Below are positions 1-8,401 of a stretch of 64,000 nucleotides of DNA, piece after piece. The notes under the pieces are model-generated. The model was not told the DNA's origin. It saw only the letters and a program-made list of their open reading frames with translations, and ran no database searches. The position numbers and the translations under genes were made by a program. The stretch is taken from positions 186,001-250,000 of the forward strand of contig NZ_JAQQKW010000005.1 of the NCBI RefSeq assembly GCF_028550395.1, written 5' to 3'. The first letter of the stretch is position 1; each line of letters begins with the position of its first letter. This DNA comes from Asticcacaulis currens. Its GTDB lineage: Bacteria; Pseudomonadota; Alphaproteobacteria; Caulobacterales; Caulobacteraceae.

Positions 1-2
1 TC

Positions 3-137
3 TGGGATTCTGGCGACGACTTTCCCGATATCCGCTTTCAATTCCGGGTTTGGGACTGCAACCGCGATGGCCGCGTCAGTGCGCAGGAACACGCCCTCGC
101 CAGTCAGAGCGTATGTCCAAAACCTAACCGAGATTAG
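3..137 (+). CDS. EF-hand protein, 3' end only (partial)
   Basis: The window opens inside a reading frame that runs to a TAG at 135-137, giving 44 visible residues. They contain DCNRDGRVSAQE, which fits the 12-residue EF-hand calcium loop: acidic or amide residues at loop positions 1, 3 and 5, Gly at 6, a hydrophobic residue at 8 and Glu at 12. The flanking IRFQFRVW and HALASQ would be the entering and exiting helices. Everything upstream lies outside the window, so the full product is unknown. The other two frames of this stretch show no comparable motif. It is probably a small calcium-binding protein of the kind common in alphaproteobacteria. Confidence 0.5.
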   Translation, partial: WDSGDDFPDIRFQFRVWDCNRDGRVSAQEHALASQSVCPKPNRD

Positions 138-222
138 AGCGAGACGATTTTAGGTGGAAACGGCTTATCGCTTTGGCGCCTCCCCTGAAACGAAGTTCGG
201 TGAAGCCAAATCAGGGGAGGTG
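134..222. repeat. Intergenic mosaic palindrome, degenerate copy
   Basis: The gap between the EF-hand gene and the reductoisomerase gene holds two arms, at 178-189 and 210-222, that pair around CCTCCCCTGA / TCAGGGGAGG. The loop between them (GAAACG...TTCGG.GAAGCCAAA) closely matches the repeat at 27941-28012. It lies between convergent genes and may also act as a terminator. Confidence 0.45.
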
Positions 223-261
223 CTTGAATGACGATTCCATTAAAAGTCATACCGATCTAAA

Positions 262-1266
262 TCAGCCATTGTCGTTCGCGGCGGCCGCCACCCCGTCCAG
301 ATAACGCTTGGTCTGATCCAGCGCATTGTCAGCCAGTACCGCGCGGCGGCGTTTCAGATCGACCGCGCCAGCATCATAATCCGCCATCAGGGCGCGGACG
401 AAATCGCCCGACTGCACGTCCTTCAGCACCGCATCCATAGCCGCTTTTGAGGCATCGCCGATAATGCGCGGGCCGGTCAGATAGGCCCCGTATTCGGCGG
501 TGTTGGAAATCTTCTCAAAACCGCCGGACATGCCGCGCTCCCACAGCAAATCGACCACCAGCTTCAGCTCGTAGCAGGTTTCAAACCACGCCACCTCGCG
601 CGGATAGCCCGCCGCCACCAGAGTCTCAAACGCAGTGGTGACCAGTTCGCGCGTACCGCCACACAGGACCACCTGCTCACCGAACAGGTCGCTTTCGCAT
701 TCGGCCTTCATGGTGGTCTCTAAAATGCCCTTACGCCCGCAACCGAGCGCCGCCGCAAACGACAGGCCGATGGCCTTGGCCTCACCGGTGGCGTCCTGCT
801 GCACGGCAAACAGGCAGAAGACCCCCTCGCCCGCCTCATAGATGTCGCGGATGCGCGGCCCGATCCCCTTGGGCGAGACCAGGAGCACATCGACATCGGC
901 CGGCGGCTTCACCAGCCCGAAATTGACCGACAGCCCATGCGCAAAGATCAGCGCCTGACCGGCCCGCAGGTTCGGCCCCACCTGATCGCGGAACAGGGCC
1001 TGATGCGCTTCGTCCGAGGTCAGGACGACGATCGCTTCCGCCCATTGCACGCCTTCTTCGACCGTCACCACCTCAAACCCATCGGCGGCGGCCTTGTCGC
1101 GGGTGGCCGATCCGGGTTTCAGCGCCACACGGATGTCCGATACGCCAGAATCGCGGGCATTCAGCGCCTGCGTGCGGCCTTGCGAACCATAGCCGATGAC
1201 CAAAAGGCGCTTACCGCGGATCACAGCCAGGTCGCAGTCGCGATCATAATAGACGGGCAGAGTCAT
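262..1266 (-). CDS. ilvC: Ketol-acid reductoisomerase, class I, divergent
   Basis: This enzyme catalyses isomerisation and NADPH-dependent reduction of acetolactate in branched-chain amino acid synthesis. The 334-residue length is usual for class I. The Rossmann motif GYGSQG is at 25-30 and the FAHGL histidine at 110. The metal ligands are in place: D193 and E197 of DLFGEQ, then E229 and E233 of FETCYELK. Ser254 of ISNTAEYG is also present. Odd: the family-standard PKGPGHTVR segment reads PKGIGPRIR (132-140) and the C-terminus is unusual, so this could be a paralogue rather than the main ilvC. No ilvB or ilvH adjoins it. It is divergent from thyA, with 53 bp between starts. ATG start at 1266. 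The fold and catalytic class are well supported; the exact physiological role is less certain. Confidence 0.85.
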   Translation of the reverse strand: MTLPVYYDRDCDLAVIRGKRLLVIGYGSQGRTQALNARDSGVSDIRVALKPGSATRDKAAADGFEVVTVEEGVQWAEAIVVLTSDEAHQALFRDQVGPNLRAGQALIFAHGLSVNFGLVKPPADVDVLLVSPKGIGPRIRDIYEAGEGVFCLFAVQQDATGEAKAIGLSFAAALGCGRKGILETTMKAECESDLFGEQVVLCGGTRELVTTAFETLVAAGYPREVAWFETCYELKLVVDLLWERGMSGGFEKISNTAEYGAYLTGPRIIGDASKAAMDAVLKDVQSGDFVRALMADYDAGAVDLKRRRAVLADNALDQTKRYLDGVAAAANDNG

Positions 1267-1319
1267 GACGGGCTATACTCCGGAATGAGAATCGTCCCCT
1301 CCCTATAGAGCAGCGTCCC

Positions 1320-2126
1320 ATGTCCCGACACCCTGAATATCAGTATCTCGATCTGGTGCGCGACATCATGGCCAATGGCGTGACGCGCATGGACCGCACG
1401 GGCACGGGGACCAGAGGCGTGTTCGGCCGTCAGATCCGTTTCGATCTGTCGCAGGGCTTTCCGCTGCTGACCACCAAGAAGGTGCACTTCAAGTCGGTGG
1501 CGGTCGAGCTTTTGTGGTTTCTGCGCGGCGATACCAATATCAAGTACCTCAAGGATCACGGCGTCAGCATCTGGGACGAATGGGCCGACGAAAACGGCGA
1601 CCTAGGCCCCGTCTATGGCAAGCAGTGGCGCTCATGGGCGGCACCGGACGGACGGGTGATTGATCAGATGCGCCAACTGATCGAAAACCTGAAAACCAAT
1701 CCCCATTCACGTCGTCACGTCATTTCGGCGTGGAACCCCTCAGAGGTCGAGGACATGGCCCTGCCGCCGTGCCACTGCCTGTTCCAGTTCTTCGTGGCGG
1801 ACGGCAAGCTGTCGTGTCAGCTTTATCAGCGCTCGGCCGATGTGTTTCTGGGCGTGCCGTTCAATATCGCCTCCTACGCGCTGCTTACGCACATGGTGGC
1901 GCAAGCCGTGGGTCTTGAGGTTGGTGACTTCGTGCACAGCTTCGGCGACGTGCACCTCTATCTGAACCATTTTGAGCAAGCGCACACCCAGTTGTCGCGC
2001 GATCCGCTGCCCTTCCCGACGCTGAAACTGGCTCCCAAGACCGACCTGTTCGGCTTCGACTATGCCGATATCGAACTGATCGGTTACCAATCGCACGGGG
2101 CGTTGAAGGCGCCAGTGGCGGTGTAA
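1320..2126 (+). CDS. thyA: Thymidylate synthase
   Basis: Makes dTMP from dUMP using methylenetetrahydrofolate, releasing dihydrofolate in the cytoplasm. The 268-residue length is close to the E. coli enzyme. The phosphate-binding RTGTG is at 26-30, the catalytic cysteine (C151) lies in PPCHC, the paired arginines RRH are near 131-133, and the substrate-binding [17 protein letters not shown] segment is complete. The C-terminus APVAV ends on the usual hydrophobic valine. The next gene on the strand is folA, which recycles the dihydrofolate formed here, so the pair is a coherent unit despite a 150-bp palindromic spacer. Confidence 0.97.
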   Translation: MSRHPEYQYLDLVRDIMANGVTRMDRTGTGTRGVFGRQIRFDLSQGFPLLTTKKVHFKSVAVELLWFLRGDTNIKYLKDHGVSIWDEWADENGDLGPVYGKQWRSWAAPDGRVIDQMRQLIENLKTNPHSRRHVISAWNPSEVEDMALPPCHCLFQFFVADGKLSCQLYQRSADVFLGVPFNIASYALLTHMVAQAVGLEVGDFVHSFGDVHLYLNHFEQAHTQLSRDPLPFPTLKLAPKTDLFGFDYADIELIGYQSHGALKAPVAV

Positions 2127-2129
2127 TCT

Positions 2130-2266
2130 CCTCCCCTGCGTAGCGGGGGAGGTGGCGCGGCGCTTGCGTAGCAAGGTCCGCGACGGAAAGGGCATAGCCC
2201 TTTCGTTTTCCCCCTCCGTCTCGACGCGCTTCGCTTGCTCGACACCTCCCCCGCTCGCAGGGGAGG
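2130..2266. repeat. Long inverted repeat between thyA and folA
   Basis: Two arms of about 24 nt (2130-2154 and 2243-2266) built on CCTCCCCTGCG...CGGGGGAGGTG are reverse complements with one base missing from the right arm. Each arm is also partly self-complementary. The roughly 90-bp interior contains smaller arms (CCCTTT...). It is a GC-rich intergenic palindrome of the same style as those at 2806-3037 and 31874-31977. It could attenuate or stabilise the thyA-folA transcript. Confidence 0.7.
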
Positions 2267-2278
2267 AGGAAAAACAGA

Positions 2279-2800
2279 ATGCCCAAGCCCAAACTCGCCC
2301 TTATCGTCGCCATGAGCGAAAACCGCGTCATCGGGCGCGACAACGCCCTGCCCTGGCATCTGAAATCCGACCTGAAGATGTTCAAGGCCATCACCCAGTT
2401 CAAACCCATCATCATGGGCTCGAACACCTGGGACTCGCTGCCGCGCAAGCCGCTTCCGGGGCGGTTGAACCTCGTCTGCTCGCGTGATCTGAAGTTCGAG
2501 GCCGAGGGCGGCATCGTCTGCAATTCACTATTTGAAGCGCTTGATATTGCCCGCGAACAAGCCGCTGACGACGGAGCCGATGAGGTGGTGGTGATCGGCG
2601 GGGCCAATATTTACGAACAGACCCTGCCGAAGGCCGACCGTCTCTACGTGACCGAGGTACACACGACGCTGGAGGGCGACGCACACTTTCCGCAGATCGA
2701 CCCGGCACACTGGAGCGAGGTGAAGTCGGAATTCTGCCCGAAGGCTGAGGGCGACGATTATGACTTCACACTCAAGGTCTATGAGCGGAAACGCATCTAA
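2279..2800 (+). CDS. folA: Dihydrofolate reductase
   Basis: Reduces dihydrofolate to tetrahydrofolate with NADPH. Length is 173 residues. Recognisable elements are LIVAMSENRVIGRDNALPWH at the N-terminus with Trp26, the active-site acid D31 in LKSDLKMF, MGSNTWDSLPRKPLPGR for the cofactor, and VIGGANIYEQTL near residue 104. The closing YDFTLKVYERK is the usual last strand. It follows thyA on the same strand. The ATG at 2279 sits shortly after GGGGAGGAGG, a strong ribosome-binding sequence formed by the right edge of the upstream palindrome. A perfect hairpin follows the stop. Confidence 0.96.
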   Translation: MPKPKLALIVAMSENRVIGRDNALPWHLKSDLKMFKAITQFKPIIMGSNTWDSLPRKPLPGRLNLVCSRDLKFEAEGGIVCNSLFEALDIAREQAADDGADEVVVIGGANIYEQTLPKADRLYVTEVHTTLEGDAHFPQIDPAHWSEVKSEFCPKAEGDDYDFTLKVYERKRI

Positions 2801-2805
2801 TTATA

Positions 2806-2827
2806 CCTCCCCAGTTTACTGGGGAGG
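2806..2827 (+). terminator. Hairpin after folA
   Basis: A perfect 10-bp stem, CCTCCCCAGT-TT-ACTGGGGAGG, begins 6 nt after the folA stop. There is no T tract, so it may be a repeat element used as a transcript end. Confidence 0.5.
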
Positions 2828-2847
2828 GGGACCGCACGAGCGAACCT

Positions 2848-2950
2848 AGAGCGTTATTCGCTCAAGTGGATACCGGTTGAGCGTGAAAAAACGCGACAAA
2901 ACAGGAATTTAGAGCGACATTTCGATTCAGAATGAACGAAATGCGCTCTT
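2848..2950. repeat. Mosaic intergenic palindrome copy
   Basis: AGAGCG at 2848 and CGCTCT at 2950 bound a composite element with internal arms such as ATTTCGATTC...GAACGAAAT. The second half matches the tails of the copies at 39577 and 51826. It sits between two convergent genes. Confidence 0.55.
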
Positions 2951-3015
2951 GTGAGTGAGATGCGGTGGTGGGGGCTTTAGAAACGCCCCCCTCCGTCACG
3001 CCTTCGGCGTGCCAC

Positions 3016-3037
3016 CTCCCCCAGTAAACTGGGGGAG
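3016..3037 (-). terminator. Hairpin after the Old Yellow Enzyme gene
   Basis: A perfect 10-bp stem, CTCCCCCAGT-AA-ACTGGGGGAG, lies just beyond the stop of the minus-strand gene. Its sequence mirrors the folA hairpin 190 bp away, so the convergent pair shares a symmetric end region. Confidence 0.5.
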
Positions 3038-3046
3038 TAGACAGCG

Positions 3047-4141
3047 TTAGACAAGCGAGGCCAGTGCCGAGCGGTCGAACGCCTTGACGTCCTCAAGTTG
3101 CCCGGCGCGGACCTTGTTGAGCCACTGCGGATCGGCCAGCAGCGCGCGGCCCACAGCCACCAGATCGAAGTCCCCGCGCTCCAGGCGGCGCAGCAGTTCG
3201 TCAATCCCCTGAGGATTGGCCTGCGCCCCGCCGAAGAAGTTGATGAAGTCTTCGGCCAGACCGACGCTGCCCACCGTGATCACCGGGGCCCCGGTCAGCT
3301 TCTTGACCCAGCCGGCGAAGTTGAGGTCCGAGCCTTCAAATTCCGGCTCCCAGAAGCGGCGTTGCGAGGCGTGGATGATATCCACCCCGGCATCGAGCAA
3401 CGGGCGCACCCAGTCTTCCAGCTCCTGCGGCGTGTGGGTGACCTTGGCGTCATAGACCCCGCCTTTGAACTGCGAAATGCGGATAATCAGCGGGTAGTCG
3501 GCCCCGACCTCGGCGCGCACGGCCTTGATGATTTCGGCGGCAAATTTAGTGCGCGCGCCGATCGTATCGCCGCCCCACTGATCGCCGCGCTTATTGGTGC
3601 GGTCCCAGAAAAATTCGTCGATCAGATAGCCGTGCGCGCCGTGCAGTTCCACCGCATCGAAACCCAGCTTCTTGGCGTCACCGGCGGCGCGCGCAAAGGC
3701 GGCAATGGTGTCGGCCACGTCGGCATCGCTCATCGGTTCCCACTTTTGCGAGCCGTCGAGCGCAATACCCGACGGGCTCTGCTTCGGCTGAGGATCATAG
3801 TCGCTGCTGCGCGACGCCGCCGCACCGGTGTGCCAGATTTGCGGCGCGATCAGCCCGCCCTTGGCGTGGACCGCTTCGACCACCTTGCCCCAGGCCGGAA
3901 GGGCGTCACCGAAGAAGTTGGGGATACCGGCCTCATTCTTGGAAGCCGGACGCTCGATCACCGTGCCCTCGGTCAGAAGCAGCCCGACCCCGCCCTCGGC
4001 GCGCCGCTGATAATAGGCGGCGACATCCGCGGTCGGGATACCGCCCGGCGAAAACTCCCGCGTCATGGGGGCCATGACCACGCGGTTTTTCAGCTTCAGC
4101 GACTTCAGGTCAAAGGGGGAGAAAAGAGTGTCGAGCGACAT
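3047..4141 (-). CDS. Old Yellow Enzyme family NADH:flavin oxidoreductase
   Basis: A 364-residue TIM-barrel flavoprotein of the NemA/OYE type. These enzymes bind FMN and use NAD(P)H to reduce activated alkenes, nitro compounds or maleimides. The N-terminal FDLKSLKLKNRVVMAPMTR is the FMN-binding strand. QIWHTG, the HGAHGYLIDEFFWDRTNKRGDQWGG block (substrate His with conserved tail), the late VITVGSVG and DLVAVGRALLADPQW are typical. No TetR- or ArsR-type regulator adjoins it. It is divergent from the DUF1624 membrane gene across about 150 bp. The physiological substrate cannot be read from sequence. Confidence 0.88.
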   Translation of the reverse strand: MSLDTLFSPFDLKSLKLKNRVVMAPMTREFSPGGIPTADVAAYYQRRAEGGVGLLLTEGTVIERPASKNEAGIPNFFGDALPAWGKVVEAVHAKGGLIAPQIWHTGAAASRSSDYDPQPKQSPSGIALDGSQKWEPMSDADVADTIAAFARAAGDAKKLGFDAVELHGAHGYLIDEFFWDRTNKRGDQWGGDTIGARTKFAAEIIKAVRAEVGADYPLIIRISQFKGGVYDAKVTHTPQELEDWVRPLLDAGVDIIHASQRRFWEPEFEGSDLNFAGWVKKLTGAPVITVGSVGLAEDFINFFGGAQANPQGIDELLRRLERGDFDLVAVGRALLADPQWLNKVRAGQLEDVKAFDRSALASLV

Positions 4142-4292
4142 ATGGGGGCTCCGCTTAAAAAAGTAACCGCACCGGATATGGTTACGTCTTCAACCGGCGC
4201 AAGCACCGACCGTCTGAAAATAAACGTTTGCACGCCGCAAAAGCTGGGTTAGCGTTACGTCAAATATGTCAACCTTATGGCGGGGGCAGGCC

Positions 4293-5498
4293 ATGACAGG
4301 AACCGACGCATCCGTGGCGCAGCCGGTGAGCGCTTCCGGCCAACGGCTGGCGACCATCGACATACTGCGCGGTCTGATCATCGTGATCATGGTGCTCGAC
4401 CATGTGCGCGACTACACCCACATCAGCGGCTTCAAGATCAACCCGCTCGATTTTCAGCAGACCAATACCATCCTGTATCTGACGCGCTGGGTGACGCACC
4501 TGTGTGCCCCGACCTTTATCTTTCTGGCCGGCGTGTCGGCGTGGCTGCAAAATGTGCGTGGCAAGAGCGGCGCGGCTCTGTCGGGCTTTCTGCTGACGCG
4601 GGGCCTATGGCTGATCGTCCTTGAAGTCACGGTGGTCGGCTTCGGCTGGTCCTTCGCCCTGCCCATGCCGCTGTTTCTGGCCATATTGTGGGCGATTGGC
4701 TGGTCGATGATCGCGCTTTCGGCTCTGGTCTGGCTGCCGCGTCGGGCCGTCCTCGCCATCGGGATAGCCATAATCGGGCTGCATGATCTGGCGGACGGCA
4801 TCAATGCCGATCCGTTGGGTCTGTTCGGCGGGCTGTGGCATTTCCTGTTTCAGGTCAACATCTTCAAATTCGCCGGTTTCGACATCCTGCTGCTCTATCC
4901 GGTGCTGCCGTGGATAGGCGTCATTGCCTTAGGCTATGGCATGGGAGATGTCTTTCTTAAGCCCGACCGCAATCGCATTCTGACCCTGTGCGGGCTTGGG
5001 CTGTTCATTGGCTTTGTCCTGCTGCGGCTCAGCAATCTGTACGGCGACCCGCGCCCCTGGGCCGTGCAGGCTTTGCCCGCGCACACCCTGATGGACTTTT
5101 TCAATGTGGCGAAATACCCACCGTCGCTACTCTACACAGCCGCGACTCTGGGGATCGTCTTCCTGCTGACGCCCGGTCTGGATCGTCTGCCGGGAAAGGT
5201 CGCCTCCATTCTGCGCACTTTCGGCTCGGTGCCGATGATGGCCTATCTGGGCCACCTTTACATCATGCACCTTGTGTCTATGGCCGCTCACATGATCGCG
5301 GGTCAAAGCCTGGCGACGCAGTTCAACCCGCTGGCCATCGCCTTTTTCAACCCGGCCGCCGCCCCCGACGACAGCTTTTTGCCCCTGTGGGTGACCTATC
5401 TGTGCTGGGTAATCACACTGTGCCTGCTCTATCCGTTGTGCCACTACTGGTCAGCGATGAAGCAGCGCCGCAAGGACTGGTGGCTGTCCTACCTCTGA
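4293..5498 (+). CDS. DUF1624 / heparan-alpha-glucosaminide N-acetyltransferase-like membrane protein
   Basis: About 400 residues with roughly ten hydrophobic segments. The N-terminal RLATIDILRGLIIVIMVLDHVRDY is the signature of the DUF1624 acyltransferase-like family, whose eukaryotic relatives move acetyl groups across a membrane. The LDH histidine and the later YLGHLYIMHL histidines are candidate catalytic residues. The start at 4293 is preferred because GGGGGCAGG lies just ahead; an in-frame ATG at 4266 would add nine residues with no good ribosome site. The acyl donor and acceptor are unknown. The positively charged tail KQRRKDWWLSYL is probably cytoplasmic. Confidence 0.8.
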   Translation: MTGTDASVAQPVSASGQRLATIDILRGLIIVIMVLDHVRDYTHISGFKINPLDFQQTNTILYLTRWVTHLCAPTFIFLAGVSAWLQNVRGKSGAALSGFLLTRGLWLIVLEVTVVGFGWSFALPMPLFLAILWAIGWSMIALSALVWLPRRAVLAIGIAIIGLHDLADGINADPLGLFGGLWHFLFQVNIFKFAGFDILLLYPVLPWIGVIALGYGMGDVFLKPDRNRILTLCGLGLFIGFVLLRLSNLYGDPRPWAVQALPAHTLMDFFNVAKYPPSLLYTAATLGIVFLLTPGLDRLPGKVASILRTFGSVPMMAYLGHLYIMHLVSMAAHMIAGQSLATQFNPLAIAFFNPAAAPDDSFLPLWVTYLCWVITLCLLYPLCHYWSAMKQRRKDWWLSYL

Positions 5499-5517
5499 AA
5501 TCCGACTTGCAGGACGT

Positions 5518-5796
5518 CTATTCCGGCCACAGCCGTGAGTTATGCAAGACGCGCCAGATAGTGAGACTTTGGCCTTCCACGCTGTAGATCAGCAGATAAG
5601 GCAGGCCGTTCAGCACCCATTCGCGTGTCTTCGGAGCACGCCCCGGTCTGCCGCTGTCCGGAAAATCCGCCAGATGTTCCGCCGCCGCCTCTATGGCCTC
5701 ATCGACCCTCGCGGCCGCCGTTACACTGTCATCGGCAATAAACTGAAACGTTTGGATACGGTCATCAAGGGCCGATGCCGACCACTGAATGATCAT
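5518..5796 (-). CDS. RelE/ParE-superfamily toxin
   Basis: A 92-residue protein with the RelE/ParE fold pattern: N-terminal MIIQWSASALDD, a helical pair with AAAEHLADFPDSGRPGR, then the core strands REWVLNGLPYLLIYSVEG and LTIWRVLHNSRLWPE. The R..V..LPYLL.Y and the C-terminal basic residues around RVLH are the usual toxin features. Its ATG overlaps the stop of the upstream antitoxin gene by 4 bp, so the two are translationally coupled. Sequence alone does not distinguish an mRNA interferase from a gyrase poison. Confidence 0.88.
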   Translation of the reverse strand: MIIQWSASALDDRIQTFQFIADDSVTAAARVDEAIEAAAEHLADFPDSGRPGRAPKTREWVLNGLPYLLIYSVEGQSLTIWRVLHNSRLWPE

Positions 5797-6107
5797 TGGC
5801 CCTTCGCATCGCGGCGCGCCAGAACCTGAGCCTGAGCCTTGATATCCGCCATGCGGGCGTGGGCGTCCGCATGGGAAACAGGCGGTCGGGGGTCGTCCAT
5901 GGCTTCGCGGACCTTATCACGAAGCCAGGCGTCATAGCTTTGCGGATCGACGGTCAGCCCGGCGGGCAAGGCCCCTTCATTGGCAATGCGCGTCAACAGA
6001 ATACGCACGGCGTCAGAAACCGTCAGCCCCATCTGGCTGAGCACAGCCCCGGCCCGTTCCTTGATCGCGCCGTCAACGCGCGCCTGCACCACTTCGCTTG
6101 CCGCCAT
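5793..6107 (-). CDS. RelB/DinJ-type antitoxin
   Basis: This gene encodes 104 residues from the ATG at 6107, which follows GAGAGGCAGG. A TTG six codons upstream is less likely. The N-terminal VVQARVDGAIKERAGAVLSQMGLTVSDAVRILLTRIANEGALP is the RelB/DinJ ribbon-helix-helix. The C-terminal half (YDAWLRDKVREAMDD and the ADAHARMADIKAQ region) should wrap the toxin. It lies upstream of the toxin with a 4-bp overlap, the standard order. The pair is probably autorepressed. Confidence 0.88.
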   Translation of the reverse strand: MAASEVVQARVDGAIKERAGAVLSQMGLTVSDAVRILLTRIANEGALPAGLTVDPQSYDAWLRDKVREAMDDPRPPVSHADAHARMADIKAQAQVLARRDAKGQ

Positions 6108-6162
6108 TGCACACCTGCCTCTCAAAGGCAGTGTACTTCATTTGAACGACAAACACCAGCCA

Positions 6163-7269
6163 TCAGGAACGTGAGTTCAGATCACCCCACAACGCCCTGG
6201 CCATTTCCGCAAACCGTTCCGCCATCGGGCCATCGCGCAGCGGCGTGGCGCGGTCGGCTGCCTGACGTAAGGCCGGATCGAGCGGCACTTCGCCCAGAAA
6301 CGGCCGTTTCAGCGTCTGCGCCATCTTTTGCGCGCCGCCGCGGCCGAAGATCTCGATCGGCGTACCGTCGGCGCCGACGAAATAGGCCATGTTCTCGATG
6401 ATACCTAGCACCGGTATCTGCGTCTTGTCGAACAGGGTCACGGCGCGGCGCGCGTCGATCAGCGCCATGTCCTGCGGCGTCGAGACCACCACCGCTCCGT
6501 CGATCAGCGTCTTTTGCGTCAGGGTCAGTTGCACATCGCCCGTCCCCGGCGGCAGATCGACGATCAGCACATCGAGGGGGGTTTCCGCCGTGCCCCATTG
6601 CGTCTGGGTCAGCAACTGCGTCAGGGCCTGCGACGCCATCGGCCCGCGCCAGATCATCGCCTGATCGGCATCGACCAGAAAGCCGACCGAATTGACCTTC
6701 AGGCTAAAGGCGACCGGCGGGAGCATCTTCTTGTCAGCGCTGAACGACGGCGGCGTGTTGAGCCCCAGCATGACCGGACCCGACGGCCCGTAGATGTCGG
6801 CATCCAGCCAGCCGACATTCAGCCCCAGCGCCTTCAGCCCCAGCGCCAGATTGAGCGAGACGGTGGACTTGCCCACCCCGCCCTTGCCGGAACCGACCAC
6901 AACGACGTACCTGACATGGTCCGGGCGGGTCGTGGCGACCGGGGCCTTCGGCTTGCCCTGATCGGCGGCCTGCGGCGACAGCTTGGCCTGCGGACCGGGA
7001 CGCGGCGTGTGCGGTTCGGCCACTTCGGCGGTCAGAACGACCTGCGCCTTTTCGATGCCGGGCAGGGCCGCCAGCACGGCCTCGGCAGCCTCGCGCACCG
7101 GTGCATAGCGTTCGACCTGCGCCGCCGGCACCTCCAGCATGAAGCCCGCGCGCGTGCCCGATACGGTCAGGCCGCGCACCAGCCCGACCTTGGCCAGCCC
7201 CTGCCCGCTCACCGGGTCGATGACCGTATTGAGCGCGTCGAGTACCTGCTGTTTGTCGAGATCGGGCAT
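6163..7269 (-). CDS. Mrp/ApbC/NBP35-family P-loop ATPase, iron-sulfur carrier
   Basis: 368 residues. The N-terminal 80 residues form a MIP18/DUF59 domain (VLDALNTVIDPVSGQGLAKVGLVRGL). A spacer follows, then the ATPase domain with the deviant Walker A VGSGKGGVGKST, WLDADIYGPSGP and LIVDLPPGTGD. Such proteins bind and transfer Fe-S clusters. Odd: the region that carries a CxxC cluster ligand in many homologues reads ENMAYFVGADGTPIEIFG and has no cysteine, as I recall for several alphaproteobacterial members. It is divergent from miaA across 77 bp. Confidence 0.9.
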   Translation of the reverse strand: MPDLDKQQVLDALNTVIDPVSGQGLAKVGLVRGLTVSGTRAGFMLEVPAAQVERYAPVREAAEAVLAALPGIEKAQVVLTAEVAEPHTPRPGPQAKLSPQAADQGKPKAPVATTRPDHVRYVVVVGSGKGGVGKSTVSLNLALGLKALGLNVGWLDADIYGPSGPVMLGLNTPPSFSADKKMLPPVAFSLKVNSVGFLVDADQAMIWRGPMASQALTQLLTQTQWGTAETPLDVLIVDLPPGTGDVQLTLTQKTLIDGAVVVSTPQDMALIDARRAVTLFDKTQIPVLGIIENMAYFVGADGTPIEIFGRGGAQKMAQTLKRPFLGEVPLDPALRQAADRATPLRDGPMAERFAEMARALWGDLNSRS

Positions 7270-7346
7270 ATTTGTCTTTCCGCTGGGTCTTCAGGGCCGT
7301 ATAGGCGGAAATAGGAACGACACAACCCCTTTTGCAGACCCTGCCG

Positions 7347-8213
7347 ATGCCAGACCCTCACATTCTGTTGCTGGGCGGCCCGACCGCTTCGGGTAAGACG
7401 GCGCGCGCGCTGGATTGGGCGGCAAAGACCGGCGGGGTGATCCTCAATGCCGATTCGATGCAACTCTATGCCGATGTGCCGCGGCTGACGGCACGCCCGG
7501 ATGCGGCGGAGAGCGCGCAGGCCCGGCACGAGCTGTATGGTTTTTTGCCCCCGGATCAGCAGTGGTCCACCGGTGACTGGCTGCGCGCCGCCCTGCCCTT
7601 TATTACTGCCGCACAGACAGGCGAAACGCCCCTGTGTATCGTCGGCGGCACCGGGCTCTATTTCCTCACTCTGGTGCGCGGACTGGCCGAAATCCCGGAA
7701 ATCGAGTCTGAGGTGCGTGAGCGTGCCCGCGCCACCTATGACGAACAGGGGGAAGACTTTGTGCGCGACACCTTGCGCCAGCTCGACCCGGTCACGGAGG
7801 CGCGTCTGGCCCCCCATGATCGCCAGCGCCTGTGCCGCGCGCTGGAGGTGGTGTGGCAGACCGGACGCGCCTTGAGCGACTGGCAGACCGATACCCACCC
7901 CCTCCTGCCGCCGGGCAGCTATCGCTTCGACATCCTCAAACCCGACCGCGACGGGCTCTATGCCCGCTGCGACCAGCGCTTTGACCAGATGATCGCGCAA
8001 GGCGCGCTGGACGAGGTGCGCGCCCTGATGGACAAGGGCTTACAAGCCGACTGGCCCATTCTGCGCGTGCTGGGCCTGCCGGAGCTTTGGGCGCATCTGA
8101 AAGGCGAAATGCCGCTCGATCAGGCGCGCGATCTGGCCAAACAGAAGACCCGCAACTACGCCAAGCGCCAGACGACCTTCTTCGGCAATCAGTTCGCCCG
8201 AACCCACGGGTGA
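7347..8213 (+). CDS. miaA: tRNA dimethylallyltransferase
   Basis: Adds a dimethylallyl group to A37 of tRNAs that read codons starting with U. The start is taken at the ATG at 7347; a TTG 15 nt upstream is in frame but weaker. The P-loop GGPTASGKT is at the N-terminus, then NADSMQLYADVPRLTARP (the D-S-QxY motif), the GGTGLYF segment, and the C-terminal LRVLGLPELWAHLKGE and TRNYAKRQTTFF basic tRNA-binding region. Length 288 is slightly short but complete. Confidence 0.95.
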   Translation: MPDPHILLLGGPTASGKTARALDWAAKTGGVILNADSMQLYADVPRLTARPDAAESAQARHELYGFLPPDQQWSTGDWLRAALPFITAAQTGETPLCIVGGTGLYFLTLVRGLAEIPEIESEVRERARATYDEQGEDFVRDTLRQLDPVTEARLAPHDRQRLCRALEVVWQTGRALSDWQTDTHPLLPPGSYRFDILKPDRDGLYARCDQRFDQMIAQGALDEVRALMDKGLQADWPILRVLGLPELWAHLKGEMPLDQARDLAKQKTRNYAKRQTTFFGNQFARTHG

Positions 8214-8401
8214 TAATGAGCCAGAGGGCGCGGTTACGGGATTGCGCCGACTTATTTTATCATATAATTAAACGCTCTGCATTTTCCCTATTGTCTGACT
8301 AAAAGGCAGGGTTTAATCAGGCTGTTACAGCATCGGCGCGAACCGCTGCCACATGACTATGGGAAACGCAAACAGCTCCTTGATGGGAAAGGCCTGACGC
8401 C

